Shown here piece after piece: positions 1 through 6,541 of a stretch of 13,433 nucleotides of DNA. Within the stretch, counting starts at the first letter, position 1; each line of letters starts with the position of its first letter. The notes below the pieces were generated by a model. The model was given only the letters and a program-made list of their open reading frames with translations. It was not told the origin of the DNA and ran no database searches. The stretch is from Methanobacteriota archaeon. Lineage in GTDB: Archaea > Thermoplasmatota > Poseidoniia > Poseidoniales > Poseidoniaceae. The position numbers and the translations under genes were made by a program. The stretch is taken from assembly GCA_002707335.2 (NCBI GenBank), contig PAMN02000015.1:33862-47294 (forward strand), in the 5' to 3' direction.

Positions 1-1008
1 ATGGGTTTGTGGGGTAAAAATTCATCTTGGAGGACTGCCAGAGATAGGTTCAGTAAATTCCTAACAATCATCAAATTTGAAAGAGCCTCTGACGAAGCAT
101 TACGAAGGGTCGCTCATCGTGTTTTAGATTCTGAGGGATATACAGCTGATCCAGGTGCAATTGATGATTTAGTCAAAAACAATCCAGGAGATTTGAGAGC
201 GTTGGTTAGAGACCTACAAGTTATGTCAAATTTAATTCAATCTAACTTAACATCAGAGATTGTTGCGGATAATATTGAAGCTGGAGTAAGAGATACTTCT
301 GTCGAAATATTCCCTGGTCTGGATTTGCTGTACAGAACAAGGCGCGCAGATAAAGCCGTTCAAATCGCAAGAAGTTTAGATAAAAGTCCAGATGATATGA
401 TAGCATGGATATCATGGAATAATGGAGTTGTTTTTACTGATAAAAACACCATTAGGAGGGGCTCTAAAGCGTTGTCGATTTCGGATAATATGATTGGAAC
501 AATATATCGAAATACTGCACATAGGTCTTACTATTGGAGTTCGAATTTGTCATCTTTATCTGCAACTGTAACATCCAAATCTAATATTGAAGGCAGAATA
601 TTTTGTACATATCCTGGATTCTTAAGAAGAACTTCTGCTTGGGTTAAGAAGTCTGTTGTCGATAGGCTTTCTGATACTTGTGGCTGTTCCAAAAAAGCGG
701 TTAGAGAAGAATTACTGCCATCCCTCATAGCAGTTCAATCAAAAAATAAAACAGATTTCACTATTTCGCTATCATTGGGATTATCTCCTGAAGAGCATGC
801 TGCTATTTGCGGACTAAAGTTAACTCACAGATCAACAAAAGAACTAATGGAAGAGTATTCAAAGGCACAAATTGAATTTGTTGAAAATACAATATCAATT
901 AACTCAAAAAATGATGTTGACAAATATATAGAAATAGACATTGAGATTGAATCAGATGATTCTGAGGATAATGAAGAAAATAATCCAGGACAAATGAAAC
1001 TATTCTAA
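1..1008 (+). CDS. rfcL: Replication factor C large subunit (clamp loader), 3' part
   Basis: This is the C-terminal two-thirds of the archaeal clamp-loader large subunit, which with RFC small subunits opens the PCNA ring and loads it onto primed DNA. Residues 25-75 match the end of the AAA+ module: a strand ending in KFERAS, the lid helices with DSEGYT, and the sensor-2 signature GDLRALVRDLQ at 63-73. The rest is the RFC collar domain, then a very acidic tail (about 310-328, rich in E and D) and a terminal QMKLF resembling the PCNA-interacting box found at the C-terminus of archaeal RfcL. The Walker A and B motifs expected about 100-150 residues upstream are absent, so the ATG at position 1 is probably an internal Met and the gene is cut by the window edge. 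Its TAA overlaps the TAG of the facing trkH gene by 4 bases. Confidence 0.85.
   Translation: MGLWGKNSSWRTARDRFSKFLTIIKFERASDEALRRVAHRVLDSEGYTADPGAIDDLVKNNPGDLRALVRDLQVMSNLIQSNLTSEIVADNIEAGVRDTSVEIFPGLDLLYRTRRADKAVQIARSLDKSPDDMIAWISWNNGVVFTDKNTIRRGSKALSISDNMIGTIYRNTAHRSYYWSSNLSSLSATVTSKSNIEGRIFCTYPGFLRRTSAWVKKSVVDRLSDTCGCSKKAVREELLPSLIAVQSKNKTDFTISLSLGLSPEEHAAICGLKLTHRSTKELMEEYSKAQIEFVENTISINSKNDVDKYIEIDIEIESDDSEDNEENNPGQMKLF
967..984 (-). terminator. T-rich tract after trkH, candidate terminator
   Basis: Read on the minus strand, about 20 bases past the trkH stop, there is a T-rich stretch including TTATTTTCTTC. It is the complement of the Glu/Asn-rich acidic tail codons of rfcL. It could terminate the trk operon in the way archaeal U-tracts do, but its base bias may simply follow from the coded protein. 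Confidence 0.22.
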
Positions 1009-2645
1009 TCAGTTTCTTTTTCTTCTATCTTTTCTTCCATCTTTTCAAACAATTCTCTAATCAACTTAACAGAGGCTCTGTCTGGTGCTTCTCGCTCCTC
1101 TCGAGCCCATGTTCTTGGATGTATCAATAGAAGAGCAGTCATAAGTTCAAGACGCCCAAACCACATCAAAACTGATGTAATTAACAAAGAAGGTGTTCCC
1201 ATTGATGCCCATGTGTTTGCAGGCCCATAATCGCCCAATGCAGGTCCAGTATTGCCCAAAGATGCTGCGACAACAGAAATGACAGATTCAAAATCAGAAT
1301 TTGGTAAAGTCATTGCTAATAATATACAAGATATAGCAAACAAACCAGTCCATACGAACAGCATACCAACAACTAGGCTAAGTCTATCCCTTTCGATTAC
1401 TTCGCCATTCATCCTTATCCTCATTATTCGTTTTGGCTGGACTATCCTTCCGATTTCTCGCCAAGCTATTTTCACGGCGAGTGTAACACGCATTACTTTC
1501 AAACCACCTGCTGTTGAACCAGCAGAACCACCAATAATCATCAGTAAAAACAAGACGATGTGAGCCATTACAGGCCATTGCATATAATCCGTTGATGAAT
1601 ACCCAGTTGACGTTCCTATGGCAACGACTGTGAACAATGAATGCAGTAGATTTCTATCTAGTGATTCGCCTTGCAACATAAGTGAAAGAACAATGAATGC
1701 TGTGGCTGTTAAAATTATGACGACGTAGTACTTTCCTTCTTCGTCCCCAATAATTTTGCCCCATTGTTTTTCCCATGCAAACCAAATTAGAGTGAAATTT
1801 ACTCCGGCTAAAAACATGAATACCAAAATAATAGACTCAACAACAGCGCTGTCATAGTATCCAATCGATGCATCATGAGTAGAAAAACCTCCAGATGGCA
1901 AAGTTGTCAAACCATGATTTACAGAATCGAAAAGACTCATTCCTCCGACACTCCACAGCAAGACAATTTCAGCGATTGTCAAGATTATGTAAATAGTCCA
2001 CAAAGCTAGAGCAGTCTGCTGTAATTTTGGTCTAAGCCTAGAAAGAGATGGTCCTGTTAATTCAGCCCTTGCAAGAGCCATTCCCCCGCCTAATACTCGA
2101 GATAAAAGCATCAGACCTAGCATGATTATTCCCATTCCACCAAGCCATTGTGTAATTGACCTCCAAAGTAAAATGCCTTTAGGTTGGGCATTTATGCAGT
2201 CGGGGGTGGTTCCAGGAATGCAATTTGGGCTCATTGAATGTTGAATGACTGTAGCACCGGTAGTAGTGAAACCTGACATCGCCTCAAACCAGGAATTAAC
2301 AAATCCTCTCCCTATGTCAGACATTGTTGAACCATCTGTGAATGGTCCATGAAATACTCCTCCTAGCCAAAACGGCAATGCGCCAACTAATACTGCAACC
2401 GGATAAGCCATTGCTACTGCAGCAAATGCTTCCCTGTCCCGTAGTCTCTCTGTTGTGTCTGAACGAACACCAAACGAGAGCAATCCAATACCAATTATGC
2501 CAGATAATAGGGTTGGAATAAAGAATGAAACTAATGCAGTATTAAATCCATCTAACCACCAGGTTATTACAAAACTAAACATCAATGGCACAATAAGTGC
2601 CACCATGGTCCAGCCTACTATCAAAGATAGTACGTCTCTGCGCAT
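1005..2645 (-). CDS. trkH: TrkH/KtrB-type K+ uptake channel subunit
   Basis: This is the membrane pore of a Trk potassium uptake system, a four-fold M1-P-M2 protein gated by the cytosolic nucleotide-binding TrkA. All four selectivity-filter loops are visible: SGFTTTGATV (124-133), TLPSGGFST (248-256), AIGTSTGYSS (342-351) and ASLGNTGPALG (461-471), each with the expected filter glycine. Family landmarks WRSITQWLGGMGI (161-173) and GGSAGSTAGGLK (372-383) are also present. The length of 546 residues is normal or slightly long. An outer loop has two Cys (142 and 150) that could pair. I chose the ATG at 2645 rather than the one at 2684 because the earlier start overlaps the RCK_C frame and adds a polar, non-family leader. 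The start lies 7 bases after the TGA of the TrkA C-terminal fragment, with a weak GGTG in front. The tail is charged (KMEEKIEEKETD). Confidence 0.93.
   Translation of the reverse strand: MRRDVLSLIVGWTMVALIVPLMFSFVITWWLDGFNTALVSFFIPTLLSGIIGIGLLSFGVRSDTTERLRDREAFAAVAMAYPVAVLVGALPFWLGGVFHGPFTDGSTMSDIGRGFVNSWFEAMSGFTTTGATVIQHSMSPNCIPGTTPDCINAQPKGILLWRSITQWLGGMGIIMLGLMLLSRVLGGGMALARAELTGPSLSRLRPKLQQTALALWTIYIILTIAEIVLLWSVGGMSLFDSVNHGLTTLPSGGFSTHDASIGYYDSAVVESIILVFMFLAGVNFTLIWFAWEKQWGKIIGDEEGKYYVVIILTATAFIVLSLMLQGESLDRNLLHSLFTVVAIGTSTGYSSTDYMQWPVMAHIVLFLLMIIGGSAGSTAGGLKVMRVTLAVKIAWREIGRIVQPKRIMRIRMNGEVIERDRLSLVVGMLFVWTGLFAISCILLAMTLPNSDFESVISVVAASLGNTGPALGDYGPANTWASMGTPSLLITSVLMWFGRLELMTALLLIHPRTWAREEREAPDRASVKLIRELFEKMEEKIEEKETD
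1013..1046 (+). terminator. Pyrimidine/T-rich tract after rfcL, candidate terminator
   Basis: Five bases after the rfcL stop the plus strand carries 34 bases with only two purines (A at 1027 and 1039) and several runs of 4-5 T. Archaeal RNA polymerase stops at T-rich non-template tracts without needing a hairpin, so this is a plausible rfcL terminator. On the other strand the same bases encode the Glu/Lys-rich tail of TrkH. The termination role is inferred. Confidence 0.35.
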
Positions 2646-2652
2646 TTTGTTA

Positions 2653-2853
2653 TCACACCTTGAATTTCCTTTCCAGATCATCAACTCTATCTGGTGTCAA
2701 AAATATTGTTAGTTTATCTCCTTCTAACAAATTCTTACTAGAGGACGGTCTCAAAGTTTCCCATTCTTCGTGAATATTCTTCCTCTGTATGAAAGCAACC
2801 TTACACCAATCAGGTAAGCCTGCGTCGGCGATCGTCTTTCCTGCAAATTTCAC
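2653..2853 (-). pseudogene. trkA: C-terminal RCK_C remainder of TrkA, after an in-frame TAG
   Basis: This stretch codes for the last two-thirds of a TrkA C-terminal (RCK_C) ligand-binding domain: KFAGKTIADAGLP, then KVAFIQRK, then the hallmark LLEGDKLTIFLTP near the end. It is in exactly the same reading frame as the upstream trkA segment. TAG at 2857-2859 is followed by one AAA codon and then GTG at 2851-2853, which could serve as a start. No Shine-Dalgarno-like sequence precedes that GTG. The coded domain shows no further damage and ends in TGA 7 bases before trkH. Three readings are possible: part of a single trkA gene with a nonsense mutation or sequencing error (favoured), readthrough of the amber codon, or a separately started 66-residue RCK_C peptide. 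An RCK_C domain missing its first strand would be unlikely to fold alone. Confidence 0.7.
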
Positions 2854-2856
2854 TTT

Positions 2857-4068
2857 CTAACTAATCGGTAAGCAGATTCCTACAACATCTGGAACACTTG
2901 ACAAAACAGCATATGGACCAGGTAATTCGGAATGAATCCTCGACAACATTGCATCTATAGCAACTCTTTTTCTATCAACAGCGAATGTAATTCCCATCCT
3001 TCTTACAACGCTAACTAAATCAGCATCGTATAGGATTAATCCTGTTCTCTCAACTCCCATATCAATAGCAAGTAAAGCCGCTGCAATTGACCCATGGTCA
3101 TTATCCAATGCAGATATTGCAATGTCCATTGATGATATCTCGATTTCAGAAAGTAAATCTTTGTCTAAATGGTCACCATGTATGATTTCAATTCCTGGTA
3201 AATCACCAATATCAGAACCTGCGATATTATTTGCTAATTGTAAGTCTTTTTCAACAACTGTAACTGATGCCCCTGCCCTTTGCCATGCCTTTGCAAGTCT
3301 TGTTCCAATCAGACTTGCTCCAAAAATAATTACTTTCGGCCTTTCAGGGAAATCTACAGCTTCATGGCCGAAAATACGAAGAATTCTATTGAAAGATGCT
3401 TCACCTGCTGTTGCAACAGCAATTCGGTCATTTGCTAGTAAGAGATCGTCCGCTGAAGGAACTTTACCCGGGCTTCCATCTCTTTTTAGTCCTACAATCA
3501 ATGGTAATCCCCCTTCAACCTTTGAACCGGATTCTCTTAGTGTCCTGTGAACTACACTTCCAGCTTCCGATTTGACATCTAATTCGACAATGTAAGCGTC
3601 CGCTTCAAACGGTATTACTTCTGACAGTGATGATGACCTTAATCCGGACATTAACCTTTCAATTGCATCATCAATCGGGTGGACAACGTGATCTACGCCA
3701 GCCCACTGCCCCAATTTACCTGATTTGTGTTCTTCAACAAAATGCGGGTTTCTAATACGACAAATCGTGGTCAATGTTTTATTGGAATTTGTTTTTTCAG
3801 CATGAACATGTTTAGCCAGTGCACATGAAAGTAAATTCAACTCATCCGAATCGGTTGCTGCTACGTATACCTCTGCTGATTCAATACCAGCCTCGATGAA
3901 TTTATTTCTCTTTGTAACATCTCCGTATATCACTAAAATGTCCATTCCTTGGGCGTTTTTGACAACTCTAGCGTTATTGTCAACAAGAACCACTTCCTTC
4001 TCTTCGCTCCTCAATGCTCGTGCAAGGCCAGTGCCAACCCTGCCTCCACCACCGATTATGATTCGCAT
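2857..4068 (-). CDS. trkA: TrkA K+ channel regulatory subunit, truncated in its last domain by TAG
   Basis: This is a cytosolic regulator of the Trk K+ system that binds NAD(H) or nucleotides and gates TrkH. The visible domain order is RCK_N 1 with GGGGRVG (6-12) and the acidic end of the second strand, VLVD (27-30); RCK_C 1 at about 157-222; and RCK_N 2 starting IIFGASLIG (247-255), with a more degenerate glycine motif and VVEKD (271-275). A second RCK_C begins at LPGPYAVLSSVPD but stops after 403 residues at TAG (2857-2859), inside the domain's first strands. The missing part follows in the same frame, and a full gene would be about 471 codons, near the family norm. The start at 4068 shares an A with the TAA of the preceding gene (TAATG), which suggests translational coupling. 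The alternative start at 4089 would add a seven-residue leader unlike the family, so I reject it. Confidence 0.88.
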   Translation of the reverse strand: MRIIIGGGGRVGTGLARALRSEEKEVVLVDNNARVVKNAQGMDILVIYGDVTKRNKFIEAGIESAEVYVAATDSDELNLLSCALAKHVHAEKTNSNKTLTTICRIRNPHFVEEHKSGKLGQWAGVDHVVHPIDDAIERLMSGLRSSSLSEVIPFEADAYIVELDVKSEAGSVVHRTLRESGSKVEGGLPLIVGLKRDGSPGKVPSADDLLLANDRIAVATAGEASFNRILRIFGHEAVDFPERPKVIIFGASLIGTRLAKAWQRAGASVTVVEKDLQLANNIAGSDIGDLPGIEIIHGDHLDKDLLSEIEISSMDIAISALDNDHGSIAAALLAIDMGVERTGLILYDADLVSVVRRMGITFAVDRKRVAIDAMLSRIHSELPGPYAVLSSVPDVVGICLPIS

Positions 4069-5633
4069 TAAAGCGCCTCCTGCAGCCATTTATTGTCCCA
4101 AGTTCCGCCTGAGACTGAATAATCTTCAGTGCTAAATGAACGAACTCTGTCAATCCCTGACATTGTTCCACCAGTATAGTATTCACCAATCAAACTTGCA
4201 GGGGTCTTTTCAATCCAATCTATGTAAGCAGTTGGTGTATGAACTAACCATTTTCGATTTACTACATCGACAGAACCTTCGACATAACATGTATTGAGTA
4301 CTACATCATTATCTTCACACCATTCATCGGATAATGGAATCATAATGTAAGCCCAACCGTGTCCTTGCCATGATTCAAATTGAGGATCAGTAAGCGCTCC
4401 AAATGCATACCATGTTGGAACACCTTTGACTCTCATAATGCTCATGAAAGCATTAGATTGTTCATCACAGTCGCCTAGTCCATCAACCAAGCATATTTCT
4501 CCACTTCTTGCTTGTACACCTGCTCCGTAGTCATAGGGAACATTCTGGTTTAACCAATCGAATGTTGCTCTTCCATATGCGTATACATTATCTTTGAGAT
4601 CACTTGGCAATGATGCTTCGATACTCGCAGCAGTTTGTACTACTGTTGGGGCAGTAGATTGCTTGCCAGATATTGCAAAATTTGGACTACAATTCGGCTG
4701 TGCTGGTTGACACTCATTTCGGTCATACCATTCTTTGTGCTGACCAAATTGGACATACCTTGTTCCCTCTCCTCTTTCGGAGATATCATCGAATGTACCT
4801 GATCGACTTACACTTGCCCCTACAGATTTCCCTTCGACCTTACCATCAACCCTAGTAGAATGCCACCAGGAGTGGGATTTAGCCTCAATAGTAACTGCGA
4901 GGTCTACAGATTCCTGTGAAAATTCTGGAATGTCCATAGATATTCTGACACAGGAACCGTGTCCACAATAATCAGATCCCTGGCCAACTCCTGGCCACCA
5001 AACCTCGTTACCTTGGTTTGTAATTACTGCATTAGCCTTACTCTTTGTAGGTAGTCCATCTTTCGGTATAGAAATTATTTCCCCATCTATCCGGAGTTCT
5101 ATATTCATAACCCTCTGAATTGTTGATTTTTGTTTCTCTGTGCCGTCAGTGTAAGCAAGCGAAACCTCGTCGTTTTCGTTACTAGAATAATCGGTAGGAA
5201 TGGGTATGGATTCTTCTAAGTGTCCTATTCCAGAATCATTATTCCATAAATCAACAGAACGAAGCACGGTATATTCGGCTTCTACTGGGAAAACTTGAGC
5301 AGGAGCTATACCTTCCATGATAAAAGTCTCTAACTCCGCCCACTTAGCCAATACATATTCCCGAGCATCGGGAGTGAAAAATATGAAAGCGATTAAAGCA
5401 ACCAAACCTAATTGATTCAGTTTGCTTTTTTTCCTTCTACGACGAATGCCTCCACCATCGGATTTTTTCTTCATTGGAGCGCTTCCTGCACTGGCTCTCC
5501 TTGTTGTTCCACGGGAAAATTCACCCCTTACTCTCTGAGTCATACCCGAGGCTCCAGAGATTACTCTACCACAACTGTAGCAGATAGAGTCCCCCGGAAG
5601 GGTTTGTGCACGACAGAAAGGACATGCTCCCAT
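4068..5633 (-). CDS. Zinc-ribbon, single-TM, transglutaminase-like protein
   Basis: This 521-residue multidomain protein of unknown physiological role has these visible parts. A zinc ribbon has C4/C7 and C18/C21 (CPFC and CYSC). A basic linker (about 33-72, with RRRRKKSK) follows, then one hydrophobic segment (73-86). The remaining 430 residues end in a transglutaminase/protease-like fold with GLGDCDEQSNAF around Cys389 and QGHGWAYIMIP around His425. The third triad residue is probably Asp456 but this is less certain. The basic flank before the membrane segment predicts a cytosolic zinc ribbon and an outer catalytic domain. Five further Cys pairs or singles in the outer part (223/228, 308/315, 381, 438/449) could form disulfides. 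Family knowledge allows peptidase, amidase or cross-linking activity but does not decide between them. It precedes trkA with overlapping stop and start codons. Confidence 0.75.
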   Translation of the reverse strand: MGACPFCRAQTLPGDSICYSCGRVISGASGMTQRVRGEFSRGTTRRASAGSAPMKKKSDGGGIRRRRKKSKLNQLGLVALIAFIFFTPDAREYVLAKWAELETFIMEGIAPAQVFPVEAEYTVLRSVDLWNNDSGIGHLEESIPIPTDYSSNENDEVSLAYTDGTEKQKSTIQRVMNIELRIDGEIISIPKDGLPTKSKANAVITNQGNEVWWPGVGQGSDYCGHGSCVRISMDIPEFSQESVDLAVTIEAKSHSWWHSTRVDGKVEGKSVGASVSRSGTFDDISERGEGTRYVQFGQHKEWYDRNECQPAQPNCSPNFAISGKQSTAPTVVQTAASIEASLPSDLKDNVYAYGRATFDWLNQNVPYDYGAGVQARSGEICLVDGLGDCDEQSNAFMSIMRVKGVPTWYAFGALTDPQFESWQGHGWAYIMIPLSDEWCEDNDVVLNTCYVEGSVDVVNRKWLVHTPTAYIDWIEKTPASLIGEYYTGGTMSGIDRVRSFSTEDYSVSGGTWDNKWLQEAL

Positions 5634-5744
5634 TGAACCTAACCCTGTGAAGAACCCACATGAAGGTTCTGTATTGTATTGAAACTGAAAATATGCCTAA
5701 TTTTGAGGCGATAAGGCCGCTAAGTGCTCTTTGTAAGTAGTCAC
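5634..5744 (-). promoter_or_regulatory. 111-base spacer with inverted repeats upstream of the transglutaminase-like gene
   Basis: Two small symmetric elements lie here. One is a perfect 6-base inverted repeat, AGAACC and GGTTCT, with an 8-base spacer at 5651-5670, beginning 17 bases upstream of the ATG. The other is a 4-base stem, GCCT/AGGC, around AATTTTG (5695-5709), followed on the minus strand by ATATTTTC. The latter could end transcription of the upstream membrane-protein gene or hold a TATA-like element for the downstream operon. The former would then lie near the start of transcription, where an operator is plausible. All functional roles are inferred from position. Confidence 0.25.
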
Positions 5745-6464
5745 CTACTCTTCTTCCCGATTGCGTGCTCTTGCAGCATCTGCCCATATTCTTCGCAATC
5801 TTCTCCTCGCGGGTTTTGGGATTGCTGCCCAAACCCAATCGTGCGCTTTATTTTCTGTTAGAAGCAAAATCGGAATTACAAATATCCAGATTAATGGATT
5901 GAATATTGCACTATACAATGACAATATTATGATTGTGCACCAAAAAAACGTTGATATCACAGCCTTCCACCTTTGACCCAGTAGCATTCTGTATCCATGA
6001 TTTGAGAAAATTAACGCATGTGACCTTGGAGATGTCAGGGCAATTAAAACTACAGTTGCACCAACTTGTAAATCAAATTCATTAATCTGTAATGTCCGAT
6101 ATATTGTGAACATACCCAACATACCGCCAACTGAAAGGCCTAGTGCCCAGCCTGTGGTTGGTTGAGATCCTGTAATTCTTACTTTTTTCCTTCGTAAAAT
6201 TAGATGTACCGAAACTGCTAACATTAAACAAATTACAATATTAAGTACAGACGGGCTACCAAATTCAATTGTTGGTAGTAAAAGAAAAGCATCACCAAGG
6301 TTTCCATATAATCCTCCAAGAAGTATCCCCCAAAACATCATACTCCAAGCAGTTGGTAAATCATAGAATCCAGAGTATTTGGTCATCACACCTCTCCATC
6401 CGAGGCCCATGCCTACAAGTGCAACGATTGAAGCGACTTGGAACAACATCAAGTCACTTGCCAT
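5745..6464 (-). CDS. Multi-pass membrane protein of unknown function
   Basis: I do not recognise a family for this 239-residue protein. Hydrophobic segments lie at about 4-22, 40-63, 71-90, 104-122, 132-145, 167-188 and 190-203, so six or seven membrane passes are likely. A basic cluster RRKKVR (91-96) follows segment 3. The C-terminal 30 residues are strongly basic and then acidic (PARRRLRRIWADAARARNREEE), which suggests a cytosolic end. No catalytic motif is evident. The ATG at 6464 is the natural start, and the stop is TAG. It is transcribed divergently from the ArsA/Get3-like gene across a 77-base spacer. It precedes the transglutaminase-like/trk block in the same direction, with 111 bases between, so it may be a separate transcription unit. 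Confidence 0.7.
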   Translation of the reverse strand: MASDLMLFQVASIVALVGMGLGWRGVMTKYSGFYDLPTAWSMMFWGILLGGLYGNLGDAFLLLPTIEFGSPSVLNIVICLMLAVSVHLILRRKKVRITGSQPTTGWALGLSVGGMLGMFTIYRTLQINEFDLQVGATVVLIALTSPRSHALIFSNHGYRMLLGQRWKAVISTFFWCTIIILSLYSAIFNPLIWIFVIPILLLTENKAHDWVWAAIPKPARRRLRRIWADAARARNREEE

Positions 6465-6541
6465 GATGGTTCGAGTAACTTCGCATTGAAGTCAATTTTG
6501 TAATACCAAGTATTGAATATGTCAATCTTTAGGGTAAAATA
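6465..6541. promoter_or_regulatory. Divergent intergenic region with candidate promoter for the ArsA/srp54 pair
   Basis: This is the only divergent gene junction in the window, so it must hold promoters in both directions unless transcription is more complex. On the plus strand an AT-rich TATTGAATAT (6511-6520) sits about 22-31 bases before the ATG at 6542, the place expected for a TATA element if the transcript is leaderless or nearly so. Only a weak AGGGT precedes that ATG. No convincing TATA element was found by eye for the minus-strand gene. Confidence 0.3.

Noticed and set aside
2646..2684. Upstream ATG starts for trkH at 2684 and 2681
   Set aside because: They would overlap the RCK_C codons in another frame and add a polar leader (MMIWKGNSRCDNK) before the natural TrkH N-terminus.
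2857..2859. Pyrrolysine insertion at the trkA TAG
   Set aside because: TAG ends other genes here (trkH and the membrane protein at 5745), TrkA is not a methylamine methyltransferase, and no pyl genes are present. A point mutation or error is simpler.
3122..3550. A 142-codon plus-strand frame opposite trkA
   Set aside because: It is a Ser/Pro-rich antisense shadow of a clearly conserved gene with no independent support.
5566..5838. A 90-codon minus-strand frame bridging the spacer between the membrane-protein and transglutaminase-like genes
   Set aside because: It overlaps coding sequence of both neighbours in another frame and shows no recognisable domain. The spacer is better explained as regulatory sequence.
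6468..6476. GGTTCGAGT, resembling a tRNA T-loop
   Set aside because: The flanking bases do not form a T-stem, and no acceptor or anticodon arms can be folded in the 77-base spacer.
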